Shown here piece by piece: positions 53,869 to 63,108 of a stretch of 64,000 bases of DNA. The stretch is from JASDSY01 sp041441465 (GTDB lineage: Bacteria > Muiribacteriota > UBA9980). Positions within the stretch are counted from its first letter, which is position 1, and every line of letters starts with the position of its first letter. Below the pieces are notes generated by a model. That model saw only the letters and a program-made list of their open reading frames with translations. It was not told the DNA's origin and made no database searches. The DNA is taken from NCBI GenBank assembly GCA_041441465.1, contig JASDSY010000032.1, positions 62,001 through 126,000 of the forward strand, read 5' to 3'. Made by a program: the position numbers and the translations under genes.

Positions 53869-56800
53869 TTATTGAGGTGACAGTATTGTCGATATTTTAT
53901 CTCCGGCGGCGATTCGTAAGGCCGTATAACCGATTCCGGCCAACCCGGTAAATAATCCCGGGATAAATATTGCCTTGGAATCATCGACCGTCAGGGTATA
54001 TCTGCCGTTTTTTTCTGCCCGGTTGATTATGAAAGAAAATTGCTTTCTGGCATCTTTTAGTAACTCATGGCGTTTTAATGTAATTGAAGCTTCTATTAAA
54101 AATTCGATCTGGCTTGAATAACCGCAACATAAATGATCGCGAAAATTTGGTATTGCTTTAAAATTTTTTGAAAATTCAATTGAATTTTCAATATCTATTA
54201 AAAATTGCGGAGAGTTTATAATGCGAGATAATTCCAGCCGTGAAAAACCTATTCCCGGAGCTCCTGAACACCATCCGTGCATAAATGGAACGGTTTCAGA
54301 GTTACTTTTATCTTTATTTCTGAAATCAGGCCAGTTTTGGTAATCGGGCGAGTAGCATGCAGTTTCATAATTACATGCTTCGAGAGCCGCTTCTTTAAAA
54401 AGATCATTGTCTGTTATATCATAAACTTTAGCAAGCGCTAAAGCGTAGCCTGATGCGCCGTGAGCGAACCCGGTAAGCGGCTTATAGGCGTGGGCCGATG
54501 GCCAGAGCAACCATTTTTCATATTTGACGTGTTTGGCGAGTAAATATTTGGCGCACTCTTCCGCAAATTTTAAAAGTTTTTTGTCGCCTGATAATTTATA
54601 GAAAGCCACGGCTGTAATTGCGCCTCCTGCAGCTCCTCCCATTATGTCAAGTTCACTATCGTGAGATAAAATACAGGTTTTAAATAATGCCAGCCCTTTT
54701 TTGGCTGATTTTAAAAGTCGGCTTTCGTCAAGATATTTTCCTGAATTATAAAGAGCCCACAAAATTCCGGATATTCCTGTTGTATAACCGAGCGAATACT
54801 TCGCCGCCGAGTTTATCTTGCTTGAATTTTTGATGAATTCTAGAAATTCATCGAAACATTTTACTGCAAGTTCGTGATAAGCGCTGTCGCCTGTAATTTT
54901 TTCGTATGCCGCTAAAAATAACCCTATTCCAGTGCTTCCGTCATATAATGTAATATCGGACGGGCCGATATAATTATAATGTCTGACAGGATCGTTTTTT
55001 AATGTAAGCCATTGCGGTCTGCCGTTTTTTAATATAACACGGTCAGAGATTGTTTGGGCGATATCACGGGCGGTGCTGATAATTTTTTTATTATTCAATT
55101 CCGGCATTTTGGAGGCATTTTCTGTGTTTATAAATTTTAATTCATTGTTTTGAAAATCGAAGTCAGGAAAACGCGCAGCAAGTGATGCTTCTATTAAGCT
55201 CAATTGATATTCCATGTCGCCGCTGCTTAATTTTTCGATTTGTATTTTCATTCTTTCAATTGCGCTTTTGATATAATAATCTTCGATTACAATACCGCTC
55301 TCGTCATTGACTGAATGGCTGCCGCATGAAAAAATAAAAAGCGGAATATTCATAAAAAGCACCGAACGTCTTTCGGCGTCATAAATTTTCCAGAGTTTTT
55401 CAATGTCTGCCCCGGTTTCTGCATTTAAAAAAGGTTTGGCCAATCCTTCTGCTTCAATTGAATAAGCGGCGCCGTTTCTCATTAAGCCTGGCGATCTAAG
55501 GCGTTCAATCATATCTCCATATATTTGCGATTGTCTTGGAAGTGAACGCATGTATGCGTCTGAATTTTCTGAAAGTGAACTGATTTCTTTAATAAAACCT
55601 TCACGGTCGGATAATATGGTTTTATAATAATCGCTGAATCCATTTAATATATCATTTTTGTATTCCATAACGTTCATGAAACTGCCGTTAAAATGAGGCA
55701 CGTTCGGTGATAGACCTGTGTTTCGGTTTATATATGCTCGGCGCATTTTATCCGTATTTATGTCAATCCATTCCCTGGTTGAGTAAGGAACGTTATCGTC
55801 AGGCGTAAGCGCGCCGTAATCTCTTGAAACGTCTTTTGAAATTTGAGTCCATAACGGAAGTATGCAAGTTCGGAGGACAGAATCGCCGTCAAGATTAAGA
55901 TAATTATTTTTGTCAGTGTCGCTAATGTTTTTGTGGTTGAATGGTTTTACAAGCGGATTTAAAAGGGTTTCAAGATCTATAAATACAGGATCGCAGCCGT
56001 CAGCAATAAGGTTTTCCTGATGGAAATCAATTCCGCCGAGTGTGTAGATAATGGCAAGCAACGCCCCGGCTTTATAATAAAATAAACTGGCGTCTTCGAT
56101 TTTTTGTAGCGATGAGTTAGTTATCTCTTCGACCCAGGTATAGCCGTCACCTTCTAAGTGTGTTGGAAGTTTGAATTTAATATCAGGCATTTTTTTTTCG
56201 AAGAGTTTGATAATATTCGCCCATAAAGTGTCGGCGTTTCCGTATCGCGGTTTGTAAAAAAGATTCAGGCCGTTTTGAAATTCAAATTTAATAACGCTTT
56301 TTCCATTATTATGGTGATCGGACAGGTCGGCTTTGACTCTCGAAATGTAACCCGGCTTTTTCGGGACGTTAAATTTTAAGCTTATTTTAGACACATCTTT
56401 ATTGAGATTTTTGATGACATCGGCAAAATAAAGCGCCTGTTGAGTGCAAACCGTTGAAATAAGCCGTGCTGCTACCGGATAATTTTTTAAAAAATCGATC
56501 CATTCGCCAGAAAGCATTCTTTGACAAAATTCCTGATATCGTAGTGATGAATTTTCTCTTAAAGAAGTAAAATTATGGTTATTAAGGAAAATAAAATTAT
56601 TAAATCTCAGATGATCAAAAGAGGATGTGAGGCAGAGCGCAAAGTTTTTATTTAAAATATTTAGAATGTATCTTAGCCAGTCTTTTAGCGCGCATTCGCT
56701 TAAAAATTGATTGTAATTCGGACAGGTTTTTATGAAAATATCATGACATGCCAGAAGCCACGGCGACCATATTTCTTGATAAGGCTCTGGTTTTTCAACT

Positions 56801-57156
56801 GAAAATGTTTTTATTGGCAGTTTTTTCATGATTTCTTCTGTGGAGGCCGGCAGTTTTTCCAGAACGGTGTCGATCAAAACAAGCCATTCCGGAAGTGGGA
56901 CTGCATTGTTCCAGCTGACTTTACCTAAAAATGGAATGCATTCAGCCGGGTTTTTACCTAAAAGTTGCATTCTGCGGTTAAATCCTTCGTAATTTCCTCC
57001 ATGAGAAGTGAGAACGCGCCATCTGGTTAATAGTTCATTTTCCTGATTGCGCATATTACAGTCAGCTTCCGCTAAGACTGCCGCACCGGCAATACGTTCG
57101 TCGATAAATGCCGCGCCGGAGGCGATATGCTTTTTTTCTTCATTTGTTAATTTCAT
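53869..57156 (-). CDS. Class II lanthipeptide synthetase (LanM), CCG type
   Basis: A 1095-residue bifunctional enzyme. The N-terminal two thirds are the DUF4135 dehydratase domain (for example FYKPRYGNADTLW, GGIDFHQENLIADGCDPVFIDLET), which phosphorylates and eliminates Ser/Thr. The last 370 residues are a LanC cyclase with GFAHGASGYALAL. The zinc ligands appear to be Cys963 (WCSGAPGIG) and Cys1010-Cys1011 (HLCCGYS). LCCG replaces the usual CHG, giving three Cys ligands as in the substrate-tolerant ProcM enzyme. It installs (methyl)lanthionine rings in the Nif11-leader precursor downstream. AAAGAGA precedes the ATG. Confidence 0.95.
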   Translation of the reverse strand: MKLTNEEKKHIASGAAFIDERIAGAAVLAEADCNMRNQENELLTRWRVLTSHGGNYEGFNRRMQLLGKNPAECIPFLGKVSWNNAVPLPEWLVLIDTVLEKLPASTEEIMKKLPIKTFSVEKPEPYQEIWSPWLLACHDIFIKTCPNYNQFLSECALKDWLRYILNILNKNFALCLTSSFDHLRFNNFIFLNNHNFTSLRENSSLRYQEFCQRMLSGEWIDFLKNYPVAARLISTVCTQQALYFADVIKNLNKDVSKISLKFNVPKKPGYISRVKADLSDHHNNGKSVIKFEFQNGLNLFYKPRYGNADTLWANIIKLFEKKMPDIKFKLPTHLEGDGYTWVEEITNSSLQKIEDASLFYYKAGALLAIIYTLGGIDFHQENLIADGCDPVFIDLETLLNPLVKPFNHKNISDTDKNNYLNLDGDSVLRTCILPLWTQISKDVSRDYGALTPDDNVPYSTREWIDINTDKMRRAYINRNTGLSPNVPHFNGSFMNVMEYKNDILNGFSDYYKTILSDREGFIKEISSLSENSDAYMRSLPRQSQIYGDMIERLRSPGLMRNGAAYSIEAEGLAKPFLNAETGADIEKLWKIYDAERRSVLFMNIPLFIFSCGSHSVNDESGIVIEDYYIKSAIERMKIQIEKLSSGDMEYQLSLIEASLAARFPDFDFQNNELKFINTENASKMPELNNKKIISTARDIAQTISDRVILKNGRPQWLTLKNDPVRHYNYIGPSDITLYDGSTGIGLFLAAYEKITGDSAYHELAVKCFDEFLEFIKNSSKINSAAKYSLGYTTGISGILWALYNSGKYLDESRLLKSAKKGLALFKTCILSHDSELDIMGGAAGGAITAVAFYKLSGDKKLLKFAEECAKYLLAKHVKYEKWLLWPSAHAYKPLTGFAHGASGYALALAKVYDITDNDLFKEAALEACNYETACYSPDYQNWPDFRNKDKSNSETVPFMHGWCSGAPGIGFSRLELSRIINSPQFLIDIENSIEFSKNFKAIPNFRDHLCCGYSSQIEFLIEASITLKRHELLKDARKQFSFIINRAEKNGRYTLTVDDSKAIFIPGLFTGLAGIGYTALRIAAGDKISTILSPQ

Positions 57157-57199
57157 TGGATCTCTTTGATTAAAAATTTTTTGTCTAATAAAACAAGCT

Positions 57200-58105
57200 T
57201 TAGAATAAAATTTTTTTTCTTATTACCTGATTGTATTGTTCAATTGAGTACTTTGAAAATTTTTTTTTGACCATTTTAAGTCTGGCATGGTTATCATATC
57301 TTACCATGAAAATTGCGTAAGGGTATTTTTGGCTGAGCTCGGTAAGTAAATGACCTCTTATAGAACGCATCTGAAGTGCTATGCCGAGCGCGGCACCCTG
57401 ATATTGAGGCATTATAAAAATTGAATTGTAACAGATTGTATTTTCGTCGTAATAGCTGCATATTGCCCAGCCGATAATGTTTTTTCCTGCTTTCAAGCCG
57501 AGGCTTATTTCAGGGACTATTACCTTTTCATTGATAAAAGGTGAAATCCTTTGATCAAAAAAGCCTTGGCCTTCTAATTCGCCCATGAGTTGTTTCTTTT
57601 CGGCTGACGGTATATCGGTCCAGCTGAATGTTTCGAATCCGTCAGGAAGTTTAGTATATTCCGTTATTGGCATGTCGGCTATGCTTTTATCGCATTTGCA
57701 GTAATATAATTCGGGCTCGGCGGGAAGGAATCCGCATTTATCCAGAAGGTTATTTATTATCGTAACGAAAGGCCGGTTATCAAAATAAAAAGTGCTAATG
57801 GTCTTTATTTTGCTTTCACGGCATTGCTGCTCGAAAAAATCAATCATTTTTAAAGCAAGGCCGCGGCGGCGGAATTCTTTTTCGATAAATATGGACATTA
57901 TATCGGCCTTGCCCGGCGTGTTTAATTGGTTAAGGCCGAGAAGCAAGCCGGCCGGCCGGCCGGCGCGATATAATCCTATAGGGAAAAGCCTGTCATTTAT
58001 GACATCCATCCAGGCCAGAAACGGCTTATATTGGCCGTAAGTCATATTATTAAAATGTTGTGTTTCGGATGATCTTAAAAGCTTTATTTCATAATTGCTA
58101 TGCAT
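57200..58105 (-). CDS. Tandem GNAT acetyltransferase-like protein
   Basis: A 301-residue soluble protein with two GNAT-like halves. The first (residues about 20-150) has IMSIFIEKEFRRRGLALKM as acetyl-CoA loop. The second (about 170-300) has YNSIFIMPQYQGAALGIALQ with a less perfect loop. It is the first gene of the leftward lanthipeptide unit, 43 bases from lanM, so it may acetylate the peptide or give self-protection. AAAGGTG precedes the ATG. Confidence 0.8.
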   Translation of the reverse strand: MHSNYEIKLLRSSETQHFNNMTYGQYKPFLAWMDVINDRLFPIGLYRAGRPAGLLLGLNQLNTPGKADIMSIFIEKEFRRRGLALKMIDFFEQQCRESKIKTISTFYFDNRPFVTIINNLLDKCGFLPAEPELYYCKCDKSIADMPITEYTKLPDGFETFSWTDIPSAEKKQLMGELEGQGFFDQRISPFINEKVIVPEISLGLKAGKNIIGWAICSYYDENTICYNSIFIMPQYQGAALGIALQMRSIRGHLLTELSQKYPYAIFMVRYDNHARLKMVKKKFSKYSIEQYNQVIRKKILF

Positions 58106-58483
58106 GAAGCGGCACCTTTAATGATTTATTGGCGTAATTTGATTAATACAGTAAAAAGTTTTGCGCGGATAGTATCAATGATTATAGATATTATGCTTAT
58201 TAAAAAAATAAACCGGCATTATAAAAAAAAAATGTGAATTTATTTTTCAGGGCAATTTAATTTTTTTGAAACCATAATATAATCAAGTAAAGTGGGGTTC
58301 AAACAAAAATAGTATATCATAAAAATCAGTTTCTGAAAATCAATATTTTTTAGTTAAAAATAGATTGTAAAAAATTGATTTTTATGATAGTTTACATCAA
58401 GATTTTGTTTTGATGCTGCAATAATTAAAATTGATTTTTATTAAAAAAATTATTTTATAAAATAAATCGCATGTGGTGATAAT
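58106..58483. promoter_or_regulatory. Divergent control region of lanthipeptide and radical SAM units
   Basis: 378 AT-rich bases. It holds a TATAAT at 58278-58283 without a convincing -35 box, and a perfect 13-base inverted repeat ATCATAAAAATCA / TGATTTTTATGAT (58316-58328 and 58376-58388). I found no precursor-like ORF longer than about 30 codons. Confidence 0.5.
58316..58388. repeat. Perfect 13-base inverted repeat
   Basis: ATCATAAAAATCA and TGATTTTTATGAT, 47 bases apart, upstream of the radical SAM operon. Possible paired operator sites or a leader hairpin. Confidence 0.6.
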
Positions 58484-61213
58484 TTGAAAAAAAAATCGAA
58501 TACCCGGGGGCATATATGGCTGTTGTATATTAATCGGCTTGGCACAGGCAATCTTTATCAAAGCACCGAACCGCTCGGGCTTAAGGCACTGGCCGCTTTT
58601 GTAGAGGAAAAAGGTTATTCGGCTTATGTTTATTCAGGTTCCGTTCATGAAGCTGTAAATATGCTTGGAATTACATCTTATAAATGTGATGATGAAACAG
58701 CCGGGAAAACTTCAGGCGTGTCGGAAAATATTCCGGATGCGGTCGGGCTTTATTGTGATTTTGAAACGCTTTCGGCAGTTGAGAGTTTTTCGCGTTTCAT
58801 AAAAGAAAACACAGGTATAAAGGTTTTTGTCGGCGGCCCTCAGGCGGTCGCGCTTGACGAGGGTTTTCTGAAAGCGTCGAAATGTGACGCGGTGGTGCGC
58901 GGCGAAGGCGAATATCCGCTTTACGAGCTTCTCGAGTTTTTTATCAAAGGCATCGGGAAAATCGAAGATATCGCCGGTGTGAGTTATGTTGATTTTTCAG
59001 GCAAATATGTCCAAATACCTCAGCGGCCGCCGATCGCTCAACTCGATCTTCTGCCGGTTAGAAAAAGCGGAATTGACGGTACTGCGCGGAAAATGGCCGG
59101 CAATTATTCAATTCTTACAGGGCGCGGCTGCCCTTTCTCATGCGCCTTCTGCTACGAGGGAAGCGTTTCGCGCGGCGTAAGACTGCGCGGCGTCGAGAAC
59201 GCTCTTAGCGAAATAAAACAGGCGCTCGAATTTAACCCTAACATAAAATATATATGGTTTGCGGACGATACTTTTACGCTTAATCCAGCACGCATGGAAG
59301 CATTCAGCAAAGGGCTTACGGAATTAAGAAAAAAATATGATTTCGTATGGTTTTGCGAATGCCATCCGAGTACGATGATAAAATGGCCTGAAACTTTGCC
59401 CATGATGATCGACGCGGGTCTTGTCAGGATGCAAATAGGCATGGAATCGGGCGACCCTGGAATAATTAAATTATATAAAAAACGCGCTTCTCTTGACGAT
59501 ATCGCCGCTGTCGTTGAGCTGGCTTATAAAAGCGGCCTGCCGCAGCTTACCGGAAACATGATAATCGGCGGAGCGGCTGAAAACAAAAACACTTTCAAAC
59601 ATACTCTGGCGTTCGCCAAAAAACTTATCGATATAGGCCCCGGCATGACCGATATTACTTCGACTTTTTTCATTCCATTACCTAAAACCGCTATAACGGA
59701 ATCGCCTTCGGAATTCGGTATAAAAATTCTCGATCCTGATTCATATACTTCAATAGGCGATATGGCTGTCATCGAAACTAAAAGCCTGTCGCGTGAGCGA
59801 ATTATTACAATGCGGCGCGAATTCACAAGGCAGATTATTCTTAAAATGAACTATGTTTATAAAAAGGGACGCGTGCCGTTTCAAAGGATAGTCAATGAGT
59901 TTGCCATAAACGGCAATTACTGCCTTGAAAGCAATTGGTATAAAACCGTTTATTCGCAGGATAAATTCGCTGGCGGTTATTATAAGAAAATGGCCGCAGG
60001 TGTTTTTTTTGATAAGAGCCGGATTTCGGACGCGGAACTTATGAATCGCTGTCCTGCGGTTTCCGTTCGCCATCTCGAAATGATGACGTTAGACGACGGA
60101 ATTCCGAAAATCGACGGATATGTCCTTTCGCCGCTCGAATACAGCCTTATTTCAAAATGCAGCGGGAATTTTTCGCTTTCGTCGATATTTGAAGAAATCT
60201 TTGTTTTTTTTGAACGTAATTATCGCTCGCGAAATGAATTTTATCGCACTGCCCTGAAGATAGTGAAAAATTTTGAAAAAAAACTGTGGATCGGCTATTT
60301 AAAAAATCAGCCGGATTGTTTGAACTATTGTTCAGAGCCCGTGGCGTTAGAATTAAATTTATACGGAATTAATAACGGCGAATTAACTCCTTCTGATGTT
60401 ACTCCTGATTGCGGCCCAAAAATTATCCCGGCGATACAAAGTATCATAAAAATGAATAATTATTCAGAATTTGACGAATTGCGCCGCACCGTAGAAAAAA
60501 AATTAAAAAGCGGCTCTAAAATAGTGACTGGAATAATATCTGCGGATTGTTCTAAAACTTCCATTGACGAAATTCAAAAAATAACCGAAATGGCGGTATC
60601 GCTTGTCGCTAAATATCCCGGAATTTTTGAGGCATTTTATGATGATAAGCAGTTTTACGGTACCGCTTTTGAAATGACCGCAAAATATGAAAGTTACGCT
60701 GCCGCCTGGCAGGCTGCTAAGTCAAAAGTTTTAGCCGGAATGGAGCGCGCCGCCGATAATAAAAAAATAGATTTCAAAACCATACTGGCTCATTTTGAAT
60801 TACGTGAGTTTAGCGGAGTTAGTTCGGTTTATTATGACAAAATATTTTTCGCGCGGCCTTTGCTATATAATTATTTTACGATAATGTCACGCGGAGCTGC
60901 TATAAAAACGGCGTTTTTAAATAAAGATGCCGGGCATACGGAATCTTCGCTTCGCCCGCAGCGAACTATGGCGATATGGCTGGCGGCTGATTTTTCAGGC
61001 GGGTACCCCGTCATCGGCCGTGATGTGCTTTCGCCCCTGGAGTATGAATTATTGCTTTATTGCACGGGTAAATTGACTCTTGAAAAAATATATGGAATAA
61101 TGAATGAAAAATTTTCTAAATTTTTTGACGGGTTTAATGAGTTAAAACAAACTATAAATAGAGTTCTTTTAGATTTCGAGGAAAAATATTGGATATTTTA
61201 TTCTCGCATATAG
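58484..61213 (+). CDS. Cobalamin-type radical SAM enzyme with duplicated C-terminal domains
   Basis: A 909-residue protein from a TTG start (GGTGA just upstream). Residues 1-190 form a B12-binding-like Rossmann domain (PLGLKALAAFVEEKGY, VFVGGPQAVALDEG). The radical SAM domain has Cys216, Cys220 and Cys223 in GRGCPFSCAFCYEG. The C-terminal half contains two copies of a 60-residue winged-helix-like domain (VLSPLEYSLISKCSGNFSL near 545; VLSPLEYELLLYCTGKLTL near 848) reminiscent of PqqD-like RiPP recognition elements. Such enzymes do difficult methylations or ring formations. The substrate is unknown. The divergent lanthipeptide locus next door makes a peptide substrate plausible. Confidence 0.85.
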   Translation: MKKKSNTRGHIWLLYINRLGTGNLYQSTEPLGLKALAAFVEEKGYSAYVYSGSVHEAVNMLGITSYKCDDETAGKTSGVSENIPDAVGLYCDFETLSAVESFSRFIKENTGIKVFVGGPQAVALDEGFLKASKCDAVVRGEGEYPLYELLEFFIKGIGKIEDIAGVSYVDFSGKYVQIPQRPPIAQLDLLPVRKSGIDGTARKMAGNYSILTGRGCPFSCAFCYEGSVSRGVRLRGVENALSEIKQALEFNPNIKYIWFADDTFTLNPARMEAFSKGLTELRKKYDFVWFCECHPSTMIKWPETLPMMIDAGLVRMQIGMESGDPGIIKLYKKRASLDDIAAVVELAYKSGLPQLTGNMIIGGAAENKNTFKHTLAFAKKLIDIGPGMTDITSTFFIPLPKTAITESPSEFGIKILDPDSYTSIGDMAVIETKSLSRERIITMRREFTRQIILKMNYVYKKGRVPFQRIVNEFAINGNYCLESNWYKTVYSQDKFAGGYYKKMAAGVFFDKSRISDAELMNRCPAVSVRHLEMMTLDDGIPKIDGYVLSPLEYSLISKCSGNFSLSSIFEEIFVFFERNYRSRNEFYRTALKIVKNFEKKLWIGYLKNQPDCLNYCSEPVALELNLYGINNGELTPSDVTPDCGPKIIPAIQSIIKMNNYSEFDELRRTVEKKLKSGSKIVTGIISADCSKTSIDEIQKITEMAVSLVAKYPGIFEAFYDDKQFYGTAFEMTAKYESYAAAWQAAKSKVLAGMERAADNKKIDFKTILAHFELREFSGVSSVYYDKIFFARPLLYNYFTIMSRGAAIKTAFLNKDAGHTESSLRPQRTMAIWLAADFSGGYPVIGRDVLSPLEYELLLYCTGKLTLEKIYGIMNEKFSKFFDGFNELKQTINRVLLDFEEKYWIFYSRI

Positions 61214-61230
61214 GGTTAGCGTGATTGATT

Positions 61231-63024
61231 ATGAATGATAAAGTGAACGATTATTCAGAAAAAAATATGGCCGATATATTGCTTGTCAATATTCATCGTG
61301 ACGGCTGGGGCTTTTTGAACGGCGGCATGAATATAGGCCTTAATTTTCTGTCGGTTTTTTTGAAGGAGCATGGATATGACGCTGTAATACGTACCGGCAC
61401 GGCAAACGAGGCCGACGATTTTATTTACGGCGACCCGGATAATTGCAGTTTTAAGAGTGTCGGTTTTTATTGTGATTATGAAAATGTGACTCTTGTGCGT
61501 GAGCTGTCGGCGCTAGTTCGTGAGAAATATGAAGTTCCCGTGTTCATAGGCGGGCCGCAGGCGCATTCACTCGGCGCGGAGTTTATCGAAGCTTCACGCT
61601 GCGCAGCTGTAGTTCGCGGCGACGGCGAGTACACTCTGCTTGAACTTCTTGATTCTATGTTCCGCGGCGGTAAAAAACTAAGTGAAATCGCCGGAATTTC
61701 TTATATCGATAAATGCGAAGGTTTTGTAAAAACGCCCGACCGCGAACTTATCAGCGATCTCGATAAACTGCCTCATCCTGATTTTCGTCTTGAAAAAAAA
61801 CATGAATATTGGAACAGCTTTCCGGTAATGACCGGAAGAGGATGCCCTTATCAATGCGCTTTTTGCCATGAAGGCGCGGGGCTTAAAAAAGTCCGATTCA
61901 GGAGCGTAGAAAGTGTGCTTTCTGAAATAAGGACCCATTTTAAACGCCATCCGCAATGTAAGTATTTATTTTTTATCGACGACACATTTACTCTTAATCA
62001 GAAACGCGTCGAAAATTTATGCGACGGGCTCGATGAACTCAGGCGTGATATCGATTTCGTGTGGTTTTGCGAAGGCCATGTGCAGACCCTTGCGCGCGCG
62101 CCTGAAATGCTTAACAGGATGGCGGCTTCGGGTCTTGCAAAGCTTTTTATAGGAATAGAATCCGGCTCTGATAAGGTTCTTTCGTTATATCGGAAACAGA
62201 CGTGCCGCGAAATGATAATAAAAGTCGTCGAGGAATCTGTTAAGGCTAATATTCCGCAAATTTCCGGAAATATAATTCTAGGCGGACCAATCGAAAGTCC
62301 TGAAACGATTGCCGAAAGCCTTTCGCTTATAAATATTCTTCTTGACGCAGCACCCGGCCGGTTCGATACTGCCGGTTTTTTCTTTATACCTTATCCGGGT
62401 ACGGCTATAACGCGTGAACCAGAAAAATTCGGAATGAAAACGCTCTGTTATCTTGAAAAACATGCTCTCGAAGATATTCCGCTCGCCGAAACTGAAAATA
62501 TGAATTGGGAAGAACTTATAAAGGCGAGGTTCGAGTTCAATAAAGCGGTACAGAATCGGATGCGCCGGATATACACTGACGGCCTTGTTCCGCATGAAAC
62601 TATGCTTCAAAGTTATAAACTGCTTATTAAATACGGTGTTTATTCCCGCTGGATAGCGCATATTTATCCTGAAAATTCCATGAAAAATAATTATTATTCG
62701 CTCCTCGCCAACTCGGCGCTTAAAAGGTCAGATGAAATAATCGCCTGTGAATTAAGCTTATGGCACCCTCAGAGAATGCTTGAAATCTGGAGCGGAGTTT
62801 CATTCTCCGAAGGGTATCCGGTTATCGGCAAAGACGTATTATCGCCGCTTCAGTATGAATTATTGCTTTTATGCTCGGGAAAAAACAGGCTGTCCGATGT
62901 TATGGATAGCGCGTTTCAGAAGTTCGGCGCTAGGTTTGCGAACCGCGATGAATTTGAAAATGAGGCCGGTGCCGTAATGAAAGACTTTGAAAATAAAGGC
63001 TGGATGGCGTATTCGCGTTTTTAA
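61231..63024 (+). CDS. Cobalamin-type radical SAM enzyme with one C-terminal PqqD-like domain
   Basis: A 597-residue paralogue of the preceding enzyme. B12-binding-like domain (NIGLNFLSVFLKEHGYDA, VFIGGPQAHSLGAE), radical SAM motif with Cys205, Cys209 and Cys212 in GRGCPYQCAFCHEG, and a single C-terminal domain VLSPLQYELLLLCSGKNRL. The ATG at 61231 is preferred over the in-frame TTG at 61225; the ribosome site is weak, so it may depend on translation of the upstream gene, which ends 17 bases earlier. Confidence 0.85.
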   Translation: MNDKVNDYSEKNMADILLVNIHRDGWGFLNGGMNIGLNFLSVFLKEHGYDAVIRTGTANEADDFIYGDPDNCSFKSVGFYCDYENVTLVRELSALVREKYEVPVFIGGPQAHSLGAEFIEASRCAAVVRGDGEYTLLELLDSMFRGGKKLSEIAGISYIDKCEGFVKTPDRELISDLDKLPHPDFRLEKKHEYWNSFPVMTGRGCPYQCAFCHEGAGLKKVRFRSVESVLSEIRTHFKRHPQCKYLFFIDDTFTLNQKRVENLCDGLDELRRDIDFVWFCEGHVQTLARAPEMLNRMAASGLAKLFIGIESGSDKVLSLYRKQTCREMIIKVVEESVKANIPQISGNIILGGPIESPETIAESLSLINILLDAAPGRFDTAGFFFIPYPGTAITREPEKFGMKTLCYLEKHALEDIPLAETENMNWEELIKARFEFNKAVQNRMRRIYTDGLVPHETMLQSYKLLIKYGVYSRWIAHIYPENSMKNNYYSLLANSALKRSDEIIACELSLWHPQRMLEIWSGVSFSEGYPVIGKDVLSPLQYELLLLCSGKNRLSDVMDSAFQKFGARFANRDEFENEAGAVMKDFENKGWMAYSRF

Positions 63025-63108
63025 GGCTTGAATTATAATTATGAATAATGAATTATCGAATGATAGTTCACTTTTAAGATTTAAAGGATATTTGGGGGAT
63101 AATATATT

